Shown here one piece after another: positions 9,808 through 17,570 of a DNA stretch of 64,000 nucleotides. Source of the stretch: an uncultured Lachnospiraceae bacterium (lineage in GTDB: Bacteria; Bacillota; Clostridia; Lachnospirales; Lachnospiraceae); NCBI GenBank assembly GCA_910588955.1, contig CAJURQ010000010.1:29754-93753 (forward strand), in the 5' to 3' direction. A model generated the notes under the pieces. It had not been told where the DNA came from, did not search any database, and saw only the letters and a program-made list of their open reading frames with translations. Numbering within the stretch: the stretch's first letter is position 1; every line of letters starts with the position of its first letter. The position numbers and the translations under genes were made by a program.

Positions 9808-9836
9808 TTGACATGCCGGGGAAAAGCAGATATAAA
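9808..9836 (+). promoter_or_regulatory. SigA-type promoter of the HU gene
   Basis: TTGACA at 9808-9813 and TATAAA at 9831-9836 are separated by 17 bp. This is a near-consensus vegetative promoter 70 nt upstream of the HU start, consistent with high expression. Confidence 0.85.
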
Positions 9837-9905
9837 TATGTATAGACGGTTTCCGAGGGAGGCCAGAAAATAATACGAAAACTCATTTTAAGAGGAGGAG
9901 TTCAA

Positions 9906-10181
9906 ATGAACAAAACAGAGTTAGTTGCAGCAATGGCTGATCAGGCAGGCTTATCTAAGAAAGATGCAGAGAAGGCTTTAAAGGCATTCACGGACGTAGT
10001 TGCTGACGAGCTGAAGAAGGACGGCAAGGTGCAGTTAGTTGGTTTCGGTACTTTTGAAGTTTCCAAGAGAGCGGCTAGAGAGGGCAGAAATCCTCAGAGC
10101 GGCGCTGTTATGAAGATCGCTGCATCCAAGGCTCCTAAGTTTAAGGCTGGTAAGGCTTTAAAGGATATGCTTAACGCGTAA
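9906..10181 (+). CDS. hup: HU-family nucleoid DNA-binding protein
   Basis: The 91-residue protein is the size of a classic HU. It starts MNKTELVAAMADQAGLSKKD, has the helix-turn-helix body and the DNA-binding arm around FGTFEVSKRAAREGRNPQSG, and ends in KAGKALKDMLN. It compacts and bends DNA as a dimer. The gene has a strong AGGAGGAG ribosome site, a near-consensus promoter and its own terminator, so it is a highly expressed single-gene unit. Its position before rqcP-yabP-yabQ is the same as in other Firmicutes. Confidence 0.97.
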   Translation: MNKTELVAAMADQAGLSKKDAEKALKAFTDVVADELKKDGKVQLVGFGTFEVSKRAAREGRNPQSGAVMKIAASKAPKFKAGKALKDMLNA

Positions 10182-10205
10182 TTGAAATTTTCGGAGACAG
10201 ATAAG

Positions 10206-10236
10206 AGACCTGTATGCACAGCATACGGGTCTTTTC
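10206..10236 (+). terminator. Terminator after the HU gene
   Basis: 11-base arms AGACCTGTATG and CATACGGGTCT (one G-T pair) enclose a 5-base loop and are followed by a short T-run. Confidence 0.8.
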
Positions 10237-10237
10237 C

Positions 10238-10378
10238 GCGTATAAGCAGAGTCAGAAAGCAGCATAAACAGGATGCATGCTTGCATGCAAGACTGGCTAT
10301 GCTGTTTTATGACGAGCAACGCGAACGAGAAATGCGAAGCATTTCGAGTCTGCTTATGCGCAGTCAGAAACAAGGGGG
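10238..10378. repeat. Dispersed inverted-repeat element, full-length copy
   Basis: The outer arms GCGTATAAGCAGAGTC (10239-10254) and GAGTCTGCTTATGCGC (about 10348-10363) are inverted copies with two mismatches. Between them are two more small hairpins: a TGCATGC-centred palindrome and GAAATGC-GAA-GCATTTC. The left arm recurs at 21362 and both arms recur in a shortened form at 32916-32946. It sits between the HU terminator and rqcP and could be transcribed into the rqcP leader. Confidence 0.6.
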
Positions 10379-10386
10379 AGGCAAAC

Positions 10387-10629
10387 ATGCGACTGGACAA
10401 ATATTTAAAGGTTTCAAGACTGATTAAGCGCCGTACGGTGGCGAACGAGGCATGCGACGCAGGCAGGGTCCTTATCAATGACAGACCCGCGAAGGCGTCC
10501 GCCAACGTGAAGGCGGGGGATGTCATTACGATACAGTTTGGCAACAAGGAGGTAAAGGTGGAAGTTCTCGATGTGCAGGAGACGGTGCGCAAGGAGGAGG
10601 CAAAGGATCTATTCCGCTACCTCACATAG
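10387..10629 (+). CDS. rqcP: S4-domain RNA-binding protein RqcP (YabO)
   Basis: The 80-residue protein is essentially one S4 domain: MRLDKYLKVSRLIKRRTVA at the start and AGRVLINDRPAKASANVKAGD in the core. RqcP (YabO) acts with RqcH in bacterial ribosome quality control, tailing stalled nascent chains with alanine on the 50S subunit. The frame is open from 10273, but only the ATG at 10387 follows a ribosome site (AGGGGGAGG) and begins the domain. Location upstream of yabP-yabQ-divIC matches Bacillus. The alternative name Hsp15-like is equivalent at this level. Confidence 0.92.
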   Translation: MRLDKYLKVSRLIKRRTVANEACDAGRVLINDRPAKASANVKAGDVITIQFGNKEVKVEVLDVQETVRKEEAKDLFRYLT

Positions 10630-10665
10630 CATAGGTAACCGGATTAAGCCGAAGGCTGAATAGTT

Positions 10666-10694
10666 GCATATTTTGGGAAAAGCAGACATACACT
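10666..10694 (+). promoter_or_regulatory. Candidate SigE-type sporulation promoter before yabP
   Basis: GCATATT at 10666-10672 and CATACACT at 10687-10694 are separated by 14 bp, close to the mother-cell SigE pattern (ATATT-type -35, CATACAAT-type -10). In Bacillus subtilis yabP and yabQ are SigE-controlled, so the position, 37 nt before yabP, makes sense. Confidence 0.6.
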
Positions 10695-10730
10695 GAATCA
10701 GTACTATACTTATGGTATAGGAGGGCGTGT

Positions 10731-11021
10731 ATGGAAGATTTGAATAACGGCGGCAAGCGACCGCATAAGCTGATGCTTACAGGCAGAAGAACCTGCGCAT
10801 TGACAGGCGTCAACGATGTGCTTTCCTTTGATGTGAATGAAATTTTGCTGGAGACGGAGCAGGGAATGCTGATGATACGGGGCGGTGAGCTGCATGTCAG
10901 CAGGCTTTCTTTGGATAAGGGCGAAGTGGATATCGACGGGCGGATTGACAGTTTTACTTACTCGGAGACCGCGGGGTACGGGGCAAAAGGGGAGTCCCTG
11001 CTGGCGAGACTGTTCAAATAG
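10731..11021 (+). CDS. yabP: Sporulation protein YabP
   Basis: A 96-residue member of the YabP/YqfC family, required for normal sporulation in Bacillus. The core HKLMLTGRRTCALTGVNDVLSFD and IRGGELHVSRLSLDKGEVDIDGRID is characteristic of the family, which forms beta-sandwich-like homo- or hetero-assemblies at the forespore membrane. GGAGGG lies 7 nt before the ATG. It is followed after 30 nt by yabQ, and the two are expected to be co-transcribed. Confidence 0.93.
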   Translation: MEDLNNGGKRPHKLMLTGRRTCALTGVNDVLSFDVNEILLETEQGMLMIRGGELHVSRLSLDKGEVDIDGRIDSFTYSETAGYGAKGESLLARLFK

Positions 11022-11051
11022 CACGGAATCAAGGGGGTAAATGCGCATAGT

Positions 11052-11540
11052 ATGAGCCGGGAGATCGTGCAGGAGCTTACTTTTTTTACACATTCCGTCC
11101 TTATGGGGCTGGCCATCACCTTTATCTATGACTGGATCCGTGTGTTCCGCAAACTTTTCAGGCATGGGACGGCGCTGATGTCGGCGGAGGATCTTTTATT
11201 CTGGACCGCCTGCGGGATCGGCGTATTCTATATGCTCTACAGGGAGAACGACGGGACGCTGCGATGGTTTGCGGTGCTCGGCGCCACCATAGGCATGTTT
11301 TTCTACAAGATTGTTGTCAGGGACGCGTTTGCAGATGTTATGTCAACATGCCTACACAAGATCATGTGGTTTGTTTTTCGCCTCCTACAAATTGTGCTAA
11401 AACCCCTGAAACGCCTGATTTATGCGGGGAAAACGTTTGTTCTTTATCTGGGAAGGAAATTGAAAAAGTGTAAAGAATTTATTAAAAAACGGTTGACGGT
11501 TTTTATAAAAACTATTAGAATGGTTTTATGTAAACATTAA
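11052..11540 (+). CDS. yabQ: Spore cortex biosynthesis membrane protein YabQ
   Basis: A 162-residue integral membrane protein. Three hydrophobic segments are visible: about residues 13-28, 45-62 and 72-90. They include the family signature FIYDWIRVFRKLF and FWTACGIGVFYMLY. A long basic tail after residue 100 is rich in Lys, Arg and Leu. YabQ is needed for spore cortex formation in Bacillus. The ribosome site (GGGGG) is about 14 nt away, longer than usual, so an alternative start cannot be excluded. Neighbours yabP and divIC are conserved. Confidence 0.9.
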   Translation: MSREIVQELTFFTHSVLMGLAITFIYDWIRVFRKLFRHGTALMSAEDLLFWTACGIGVFYMLYRENDGTLRWFAVLGATIGMFFYKIVVRDAFADVMSTCLHKIMWFVFRLLQIVLKPLKRLIYAGKTFVLYLGRKLKKCKEFIKKRLTVFIKTIRMVLCKH

Positions 11541-11570
11541 CAGGCGGTGGAGAGGGGCGCATTTCGGGGC

Positions 11571-11876
11571 ATGGCAAGAAAAGCAGCATATCGTAAAAGA
11601 CGTCAGAACAGGCTGGCCATGCTTTTAGTTACTACTGTAGTGTTGATGATGATGCTCGTGGTTACCTTTAAGAGTGTGGAGCTGAGGGAGAAGCGCCAGT
11701 TTTATATGGACAGGGAAGAGGCGCTGCTTCTGGAAATAGAGGCGGAACAGGCAAGATCCGCAGAAATTGAAGAGTATGGAAAGTATACGCAGACCAAGAA
11801 ATTCGTTGAGGAAGTGGCGAAGGAAAAACTGGGTCTGGTGTATGAGGGCGAAATTATTTTTAAGGATGAAAAGTAA
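11571..11876 (+). CDS. divIC: Septum formation initiator, DivIC/FtsB family
   Basis: A 101-residue bitopic membrane protein. A basic cytoplasmic N-terminus (ARKAAYRKRRQNR) is followed by one transmembrane helix (LAMLLVTTVVLMMMLVVTF), an extracytoplasmic coiled coil of about 40 residues rich in Glu, Arg and Leu, and a short C-terminal segment EKLGLVYEGEIIF typical of DivIC. It forms the DivIC-FtsL-DivIB complex of the divisome. ATG at 11571 is preferred to the in-frame GTG at 11547 because GGAGAGGGG precedes it. A strong terminator follows. Confidence 0.88.
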   Translation: MARKAAYRKRRQNRLAMLLVTTVVLMMMLVVTFKSVELREKRQFYMDREEALLLEIEAEQARSAEIEEYGKYTQTKKFVEEVAKEKLGLVYEGEIIFKDEK

Positions 11877-11890
11877 ATAAAATGAATCGG

Positions 11891-11925
11891 CGAGTAGGGG
11901 AAAATTTCTCCTACTCGATTTTTGG
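11891..11925 (+). terminator. Terminator after divIC
   Basis: Arms CGAGTAGG and CCTACTCG flank an A/T-rich loop and are followed by ATTTTT. Confidence 0.9.
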
Positions 11926-12027
11926 AATAAAACACATCAACTTTTCATATATATGTGTAAGACGGGTTTTGCGGGCTTTTTGCTCTGCCCGGACAGGCAG
12001 TGTTGACGTATATGGAGGCGGTGTGTG

Positions 12028-13260
12028 ATGAAGAGATGGACAAGCGTTAGGGAAGACGACAGGATAGACGTGATACCGGAGTACGGGAGGCAGAAACTTT
12101 TGGCATATGCGGAGTCTTTCCGCGATCTGGCGGATCTGTTTGAGGACAGTCAGGCGAGGGACGAGCCTTCCGGGGACGAATCCGCAGACAGACAGGAGTA
12201 CTTGTGCAGGCGGCGTCTGCAGGAAAGTCAGGGGCTTCTGGCGGAGCATCTGAAGGAGATGGCGCATATTCTGGCGGTGACAGCCAGAGAGACATGCCGC
12301 TGCCGTCCCATAGGCGAACGGCGGTATAAGCAGATGGCGGCGCTGCTTCGGGAATCCGGCATTGAGCTGAAAGACTTTTTGGAACTGGATCATGAGGACG
12401 GACACAGGGAGATCAGCCTCGTTATGCGGCAGACAGGCGGCAGGCACGCGCGCTTTGGTGAGACGGAATATATTTCCGCGGATGACGTGGCGGATTACAT
12501 ATCGGTGGCGATGAACCGCAGACTCTGTGCGGCGAAAAATACGCCGGCATATCTGGCGGCGGAGTACAATGCCTATTATTTTTTGGAAGAACCGCCCTAT
12601 CATCTGCTGACGGGCTTTGCCAAGGCGGTGAAGGAGACGGAGAAGGTGTCGGGGGACAGCTATTCCTTTTTTGAGTCGGACACGGGGCGGGTTTTGATGC
12701 TGCTCTCGGACGGCGTCGGTTCCGGGGAGGAGGCGTGCCGGGAATCGAGCCGGGTGATCGAGATGATGGAGCGGCTGTTGGAGGCGGGATTCGGAAAAGA
12801 GCCTGCCGTGCAGATGGTGAACGGGGCGATGGCGGCGGCGGGACAGGAGCAGGTCATGTCTACGTTGGACGTCTGCGATATCGATCTCTATACGGGAAAC
12901 TGCGAGTTTGTGAAGGTGGGGGCGGCGAGCACCTACATTAAGAGAGGGCGGCTGGTGGACAGGCTTTCCTCAAGGAATCTGCCGCTTGGGGTTTTCTGGC
13001 AGATGACGCCGGAAATCCAGAGCCGGACGCTGCAGAGCGGGGACTATGTGATCATGCTTTCGGACGGGGTGATCGACGCGCTTTCGGAAGGCATTGGCGA
13101 GGAGGCGCTGCCGGAGATCATCGGCAGAATGGAATACAGCAATCCGGGGGAAATCGCGAACCAGCTTCTGGCATATGCGATCGGGCAGAGCCGCGGACGG
13201 ATCCGGGACGATATGACGGTGCTTGTGACGGGTATCTGGGATCAGGAGGGCTCTCTTTAA
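12028..13260 (+). CDS. spoIIE: SpoIIE-type PP2C phosphatase lacking the membrane domain
   Basis: SpoIIE dephosphorylates the anti-anti-sigma factor SpoIIAA and so activates SigF in the forespore. This protein has only 410 residues against about 830 in Bacillus. The C-terminal PP2C domain is intact, with metal-binding aspartates Asp210 (SGDSYS), Asp228 (LSDGVGSG), Asp346 (LSDGVIDAL) and Asp395 (RDDMTVLV). The N-terminal 190 residues are soluble, partly coiled, with CRCRP near 90, and correspond to the regulatory region. The ten-helix membrane domain is absent, and only 150 bases separate the gene from divIC, so there is no room for it. The ATG at 12028 has GGAGG 9 nt upstream; a GTG one codon earlier is possible. 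Position between divIC and tilS supports true SpoIIE identity. Confidence 0.88.
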   Translation: MKRWTSVREDDRIDVIPEYGRQKLLAYAESFRDLADLFEDSQARDEPSGDESADRQEYLCRRRLQESQGLLAEHLKEMAHILAVTARETCRCRPIGERRYKQMAALLRESGIELKDFLELDHEDGHREISLVMRQTGGRHARFGETEYISADDVADYISVAMNRRLCAAKNTPAYLAAEYNAYYFLEEPPYHLLTGFAKAVKETEKVSGDSYSFFESDTGRVLMLLSDGVGSGEEACRESSRVIEMMERLLEAGFGKEPAVQMVNGAMAAAGQEQVMSTLDVCDIDLYTGNCEFVKVGAASTYIKRGRLVDRLSSRNLPLGVFWQMTPEIQSRTLQSGDYVIMLSDGVIDALSEGIGEEALPEIIGRMEYSNPGEIANQLLAYAIGQSRGRIRDDMTVLVTGIWDQEGSL

Positions 13261-13277
13261 GGACGGACAAGCGAAGG

Positions 13278-14882
13278 ATGAAAGAAAAACTTTTTGACAG
13301 AGTAAAAAAATATATGAATGCCAACGGCATGATAGAGCCGGGGGACTGCGTGACAGCCGGTGTTTCCGGCGGTGCGGACTCGGTCTGCATGCTGCACTTG
13401 CTGACGCGGCTGCAAAAGGAGATCCCGTTCCGGCTGGCGGTGGTGCATGTGAACCACGGTATGCGCGCGGAGGCGGGGGAGGACGCCGTCTTCGTGGAGA
13501 GGCTGTGTGAACAGTGGGGCGTTCCCTTCTATCTGCGGGAAGTGGATATGGCGGGCTATGCGGCGGCGCATAAATTGTCTCAGGAGGAGGCGGGGCGTCT
13601 GCTCCGCTACCGGGCGTTTCAGGAGGTTCTCGGGGAGATAAAAGCCGGGGATCGAGGAAGAATCGCTGTGGCGCACAACGCGGACGACAGGGCGGAGACC
13701 ATGCTATTTCATATGTTCCGCGGCAGCGGGCTAAAAGGGCTTTCCTCGATCCGCCCGGTCAGAGAATCGGTCATCCGCCCGCTCCTCAGTGTGAGCCGGG
13801 AGCAGATTGAGGCATATCTGGGTGAGGAGGGGCTTGACTGGCGGGAGGATGGCACGAACGGGGAGGACGTTTACGCCCGCAACAAGATCAGGCATCACAT
13901 ACTGCCCTATGCGCAGCGGGAAATTTGCGGCGGGGCGGTTTCCCATATGGGCGAATTGGCGGATATGCTGGCGGAAACGGAAAACTATCTGGCGCGGGAA
14001 ACGAACCGGCTCTACGACATTTATGTGCGGGAGGATGTGGAAAGAAAATACGGCAGTGGTAAAGGCATGGGTGCAGACGAAGAAACCGGGAATTTGTACG
14101 GGGAAATAAAAATAGAGCTGGGCGGGTTTTGCGCCGAGGATGTGGTGATGCGAAAGCGCATCCTCCTGCGGGCGCTTGAGAGGATGACGCCTTACCGGAA
14201 AGATATCACGGCACGCCATATCGCGGGGTTGATGGATTTGACGGAGAAGGAAGGCAGCAAGGAGCTTTCCCTGCCCTACGGAATCCGTGCCGTCAAAGAG
14301 TATGATATGCTGTACTTGAGACGGCGGGCGGAGACGGGAGGCGCCTCAGAGCTGCAGGCAGTAGGGGAAATTGATTCGGCAGTGTCTCCGGAGAATCTGC
14401 AGGAAATCCATGTGGCGGAGTCCGCTCTTGTTCCGGGTTTGGCGGCAGCGTTTGACGCGCCGGGCACGGGCTGCTTTACATTTATTTTGTGGGAAATGTC
14501 TTTTCTGCCGGCGGCGTCCTTTTTCTACAGAAAGGAACAAAATATTCCCGAAAATAGATATACGAAATGGTTTGATTATGATAAAATAACTACGTCTTTA
14601 TTCCTGCGGACGAGAAAGCAGGGAGACTATCTCACGATAGACGACGCACTTCATACCCAGTCTGTAAAGCAGTACATGATCAATGAAAAGATCCCGAAAG
14701 CAAAACGGGACGGCATGTACCTGCTGGCGGACGGCGCCCATATTCTCTGGGTGCCCGGACACCGAGTGAGCAGACGGTACCGGGTGGAGAAAAACACGAG
14801 ACGTATTTTAGAAGTACGTCTAGGAGGAGGAAGCCATGGCGGAACGGATAGAAGTACTGTTAACGGAGGAAGAAGTAGATAA
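13278..14882 (+). CDS. tilS: tRNA(Ile)-lysidine synthetase
   Basis: TilS uses ATP and lysine to convert C34 of tRNA-Ile(CAU) to lysidine, so that AUA is read as isoleucine; it is essential in most bacteria. The PP-loop motif SGGADS is at 30-35, followed by VVHVNHGMR, VAHNADDRAETMLFHMFRGSG and RPLL. The C-terminal TilS domain has FLRTRKQGDYLTI and VKQYMINEKIPKAKRD. At 534 residues it is somewhat longer than usual, with a variable linker around 225-250 and 350-400. It overlaps the start of hpt by 47 bases, as in many Firmicutes, implying translational coupling. Confidence 0.95.
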   Translation: MKEKLFDRVKKYMNANGMIEPGDCVTAGVSGGADSVCMLHLLTRLQKEIPFRLAVVHVNHGMRAEAGEDAVFVERLCEQWGVPFYLREVDMAGYAAAHKLSQEEAGRLLRYRAFQEVLGEIKAGDRGRIAVAHNADDRAETMLFHMFRGSGLKGLSSIRPVRESVIRPLLSVSREQIEAYLGEEGLDWREDGTNGEDVYARNKIRHHILPYAQREICGGAVSHMGELADMLAETENYLARETNRLYDIYVREDVERKYGSGKGMGADEETGNLYGEIKIELGGFCAEDVVMRKRILLRALERMTPYRKDITARHIAGLMDLTEKEGSKELSLPYGIRAVKEYDMLYLRRRAETGGASELQAVGEIDSAVSPENLQEIHVAESALVPGLAAAFDAPGTGCFTFILWEMSFLPAASFFYRKEQNIPENRYTKWFDYDKITTSLFLRTRKQGDYLTIDDALHTQSVKQYMINEKIPKAKRDGMYLLADGAHILWVPGHRVSRRYRVEKNTRRILEVRLGGGSHGGTDRSTVNGGRSR

Positions 14883-15360
14883 GCGGATTCAGGAAATCGG
14901 CGATCAGATTTCGAGGGACTATGCAGGAAAATCGGTACACTTGGTATGTGTATTAAAGGGAGGCAGCTTTTTTATGTGCGAGCTGGCGAAACGCATCACG
15001 GTGCCGGTGTCCATTGATTTCATGTCGGTGTCCAGCTACGGCGGGGATACCAAATCAAGCGGCGTGGTGAGGATCGTGAAGGATCTGGACGAATCCTTGA
15101 AAGATAAGCACGTGATCGTGATCGAAGATATCGTGGATTCCGGGCGGACACTGAGTTACCTGCTGGATATGCTGCGGAGCAGGGGACCTGTGGACGTAAG
15201 ACTCTGCACGCTTTTAGACAAGCCGGACAGGCGCGTGGTGGATGTGAAGGTGGATTACACGGGATTCGAAATTCCGGATGAATTTGTGGTGGGGTACGGT
15301 CTGGATTACGACCAGAAGTACCGCAACCTGCCATACATCGGGATGGTAAAATTTGACTGA
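14836..15360 (+). CDS. hpt: Hypoxanthine phosphoribosyltransferase
   Basis: This enzyme salvages hypoxanthine and guanine to IMP and GMP with PRPP. The 174-residue protein has the PRPP-binding loop VIVIEDIVDSGRTLSYLL and the base-recognition segment FEIPDEFVVGYGLDYDQKYRNLPYIG. AGGAGGAGG lies just before the ATG, inside the 3' end of tilS. The tilS-hpt-ftsH order is conserved across Firmicutes; in Bacillus TilS and HprT also bind each other to activate ftsH expression, and the arrangement here would allow the same. Confidence 0.96.
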   Translation: MAERIEVLLTEEEVDKRIQEIGDQISRDYAGKSVHLVCVLKGGSFFMCELAKRITVPVSIDFMSVSSYGGDTKSSGVVRIVKDLDESLKDKHVIVIEDIVDSGRTLSYLLDMLRSRGPVDVRLCTLLDKPDRRVVDVKVDYTGFEIPDEFVVGYGLDYDQKYRNLPYIGMVKFD

Positions 15361-15396
15361 CTTATATTAAACGGATTAGAACAGAGGAATTATTGA

Positions 15397-17256
15397 ATGA
15401 ACAAGAGTGGTAGAAGCTTTTATCTGTATTTTGTAATCATTATCTGCCTGCTGCTGTTTACGGTGTGGGTGGGAACGCTGCGGGTGCCGAACAGCGGCTA
15501 TACCAGAGGCGAGTTTGAAAAGCAGATGGAGAAGAATGAGGTCGCGGTGGTGACGATCTGTCCGGGTAAGGACACACCCACGGGATCGTTAAAGATTGTC
15601 TTAAAGAGCGGCGACGAGAAGGTTCTCTATGTGACGGATGTGACGGAGATGGAGAATATCGTCAGGGCGCACGGCATAGACTGCTCCGTAGAGAGTGTGC
15701 CGGAGGAGAGCTGGTTTCTGAACAGCGTTCTTCCGATTCTGATCGTTGTGGTGGTCTGCGTATTCTTCTTTGTCATGATGAATTCCCAGAACGCTGGCAG
15801 CGGTGGCGGCAAAATGATGAACTTCGGGAAGAGCCGTGCCAGACTGACTATGGGCGGGGAAAATAAGATCACGCTGGATGAGGTGGCGGGCTTGAAGGAG
15901 GAAAAAGAGGAGCTGCAGGAGATCGTGGAGTTTCTCAGGGAGCCGGGCAAGTTCACCAAGGTGGGCGCGAGAATCCCCAAGGGCGTTCTTTTGGAAGGCG
16001 CGCCGGGCACAGGTAAAACCCTTCTGGCAAAGGCGATTGCGGGCGAGGCGAACGTGCCCTTTTTCAGTATTTCCGGGTCTGATTTCGTGGAGATGTTTGT
16101 CGGCGTGGGCGCGTCCCGCGTGCGTGATATGTTTGCGGAGGCGAAGCGCCATGCGCCCTGTATTATTTTTATCGATGAGATTGACGCGGTGGCGAGACGA
16201 CGCGGCACAGGCATGGGCGGCGGTCACGACGAGAGGGAGCAGACGTTAAACCAGCTTTTGGTGGAGATGGACGGTTTCGGTGTCAATGAAGGCATTATCG
16301 TGATGGCGGCAACGAACCGTGTGGATATCCTTGATCCGGCAATTCTTCGCCCGGGACGTTTCGACAGGAAGATTACCGTGGTTTCCCCGGATGTACGTGG
16401 CAGAGAAGATATTTTGAGAGTGCACGCCAAGAACAAGCCCCTCGGAGACGACGTGGATTTACAACAGATCGCCCAGACGACGGCGGGCTTTACGGGGGCG
16501 GATTTGGAGAACCTGTTAAACGAGGCGGCGATCAATGCGGCTATGGACAAGCGGGCGTTTGTGAAGCAGGAAGATATCAAGAAGGCGTTTATCAAGGTGG
16601 GAATCGGCGCGGAGAAAAAGAGCCGTATTATTTCGGAGAAAGAGAAGAAAATCACGGCTTACCACGAGGCGGGACACGCGATTCTCTTCCATGTACTGCC
16701 GGATGTGGGACCGGTATATACCGTTTCCATTATCCCGACCGGGCTCGGGGCAGCAGGTTACACGATGCCTCTTCCGGAGAAGGACGAGATGTTCCTTACG
16801 AAAGGAAAGATGATCGAGGATATCATGGTGTCTCTGGGCGGTCGTATTGCGGAGGAGATTATCTTTGACGATATTACGACGGGCGCGTCCAGTGATATCA
16901 AGAAGGCGACCAAGGTGGCGCGCAGGATGGTGACCCGTTACGGTATGTCTGACAATATCGGCGTAATCAATTATGACGACGATGACGACGAAGTGTTTAT
17001 CGGCAGGGATCTGGCGCACGCGAAGAATCACAGCGAGCTTGTCTCCGGGGAGATTGACCGGGAAGTCAAGACCATCATAGACGACTGTTACCGGAAGGCG
17101 AAGGATATCATCATGGAGCACGAGGATGTGCTGCATAAGTGCGCGAAACTCCTTCTGGAGAAGGAAAAGATCAACCGTGCGGAGTTTGAATCGCTCTTCG
17201 ATACCTACTATCCGCAGCCCGAAGAACCGGGTGAACGGGTAGGAGAGAAGCAGTAA
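15397..17256 (+). CDS. ftsH: ATP-dependent zinc metalloprotease FtsH
   Basis: A membrane-bound AAA+ protease that degrades damaged membrane proteins and regulators, including SpoVM and Spo0E in sporulating relatives. The 619-residue protein has two transmembrane helices (about 9-26 and 109-128) enclosing a small extracytoplasmic domain. It then has Walker A GAPGTGKT (201-208), Walker B IIFIDEIDA (257-265), the second region of homology ATNRVDILDPAILRPGRFD, and the zinc-protease motif HEAGH (423-427). AGAGGAATT precedes the ATG. A terminator lies about 155 nt after the stop. Confidence 0.97.
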   Translation: MNKSGRSFYLYFVIIICLLLFTVWVGTLRVPNSGYTRGEFEKQMEKNEVAVVTICPGKDTPTGSLKIVLKSGDEKVLYVTDVTEMENIVRAHGIDCSVESVPEESWFLNSVLPILIVVVVCVFFFVMMNSQNAGSGGGKMMNFGKSRARLTMGGENKITLDEVAGLKEEKEELQEIVEFLREPGKFTKVGARIPKGVLLEGAPGTGKTLLAKAIAGEANVPFFSISGSDFVEMFVGVGASRVRDMFAEAKRHAPCIIFIDEIDAVARRRGTGMGGGHDEREQTLNQLLVEMDGFGVNEGIIVMAATNRVDILDPAILRPGRFDRKITVVSPDVRGREDILRVHAKNKPLGDDVDLQQIAQTTAGFTGADLENLLNEAAINAAMDKRAFVKQEDIKKAFIKVGIGAEKKSRIISEKEKKITAYHEAGHAILFHVLPDVGPVYTVSIIPTGLGAAGYTMPLPEKDEMFLTKGKMIEDIMVSLGGRIAEEIIFDDITTGASSDIKKATKVARRMVTRYGMSDNIGVINYDDDDDEVFIGRDLAHAKNHSELVSGEIDREVKTIIDDCYRKAKDIIMEHEDVLHKCAKLLLEKEKINRAEFESLFDTYYPQPEEPGERVGEKQ

Positions 17257-17412
17257 TTGTGCACAGTGCACAAAAATGGGTATTGAAAATTGTAATATTT
17301 GTGAATCCTTGGTATTGTAGACAGACAGGGGGTATGCTAATATACTACTTGTAACCCCCCAATACATTATATAGTTTTTTGCTATACCCCATAAGAAAGA
17401 AATACCTTCTCT

Positions 17413-17442
17413 AAAAAAGACAGTTTAGCGACTGTCTTTTTT
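17413..17442 (+). terminator. Rho-independent terminator downstream of ftsH
   Basis: Arms AAAAAAGACAGT and ACTGTCTTTTTT form a 12-bp perfect stem with a 6-base loop; the T-run is part of the right arm. It could work in both directions. Confidence 0.9.
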
Positions 17443-17513
17443 ACTTTGTATCCGGAGAGACGGGGATAACCCGCACGGACGACCAGTCTGCGTCGAATTG
17501 GGGTTGCGCATCC

Positions 17514-17545
17514 ACAATATATAGGATAAAATATCTATATATTGT
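17514..17545. promoter_or_regulatory. Perfect 11-bp inverted repeat before the GH13 gene (candidate operator)
   Basis: Arms ACAATATATAG and CTATATATTGT are perfectly complementary with a 10-base spacer and end 25 nt before the start codon. There is no T-run, so a regulator site or a hairpin in the leader is more likely than a terminator. Confidence 0.5.
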
Positions 17546-17570
17546 TCTCATTTTCAAGGAAAGGCTGATT

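Larger units (their letters stand above)
17257..17570. other. Gene-free stretch between ftsH and the GH13 gene
   Basis: No plausible coding frame is seen in these 314 bases. The stretch holds the short palindrome GTGCACAGTGCAC right after ftsH, the ftsH terminator at 17413-17442 and a perfect inverted repeat at 17514-17545 before the GH13 gene. Confidence 0.7.
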
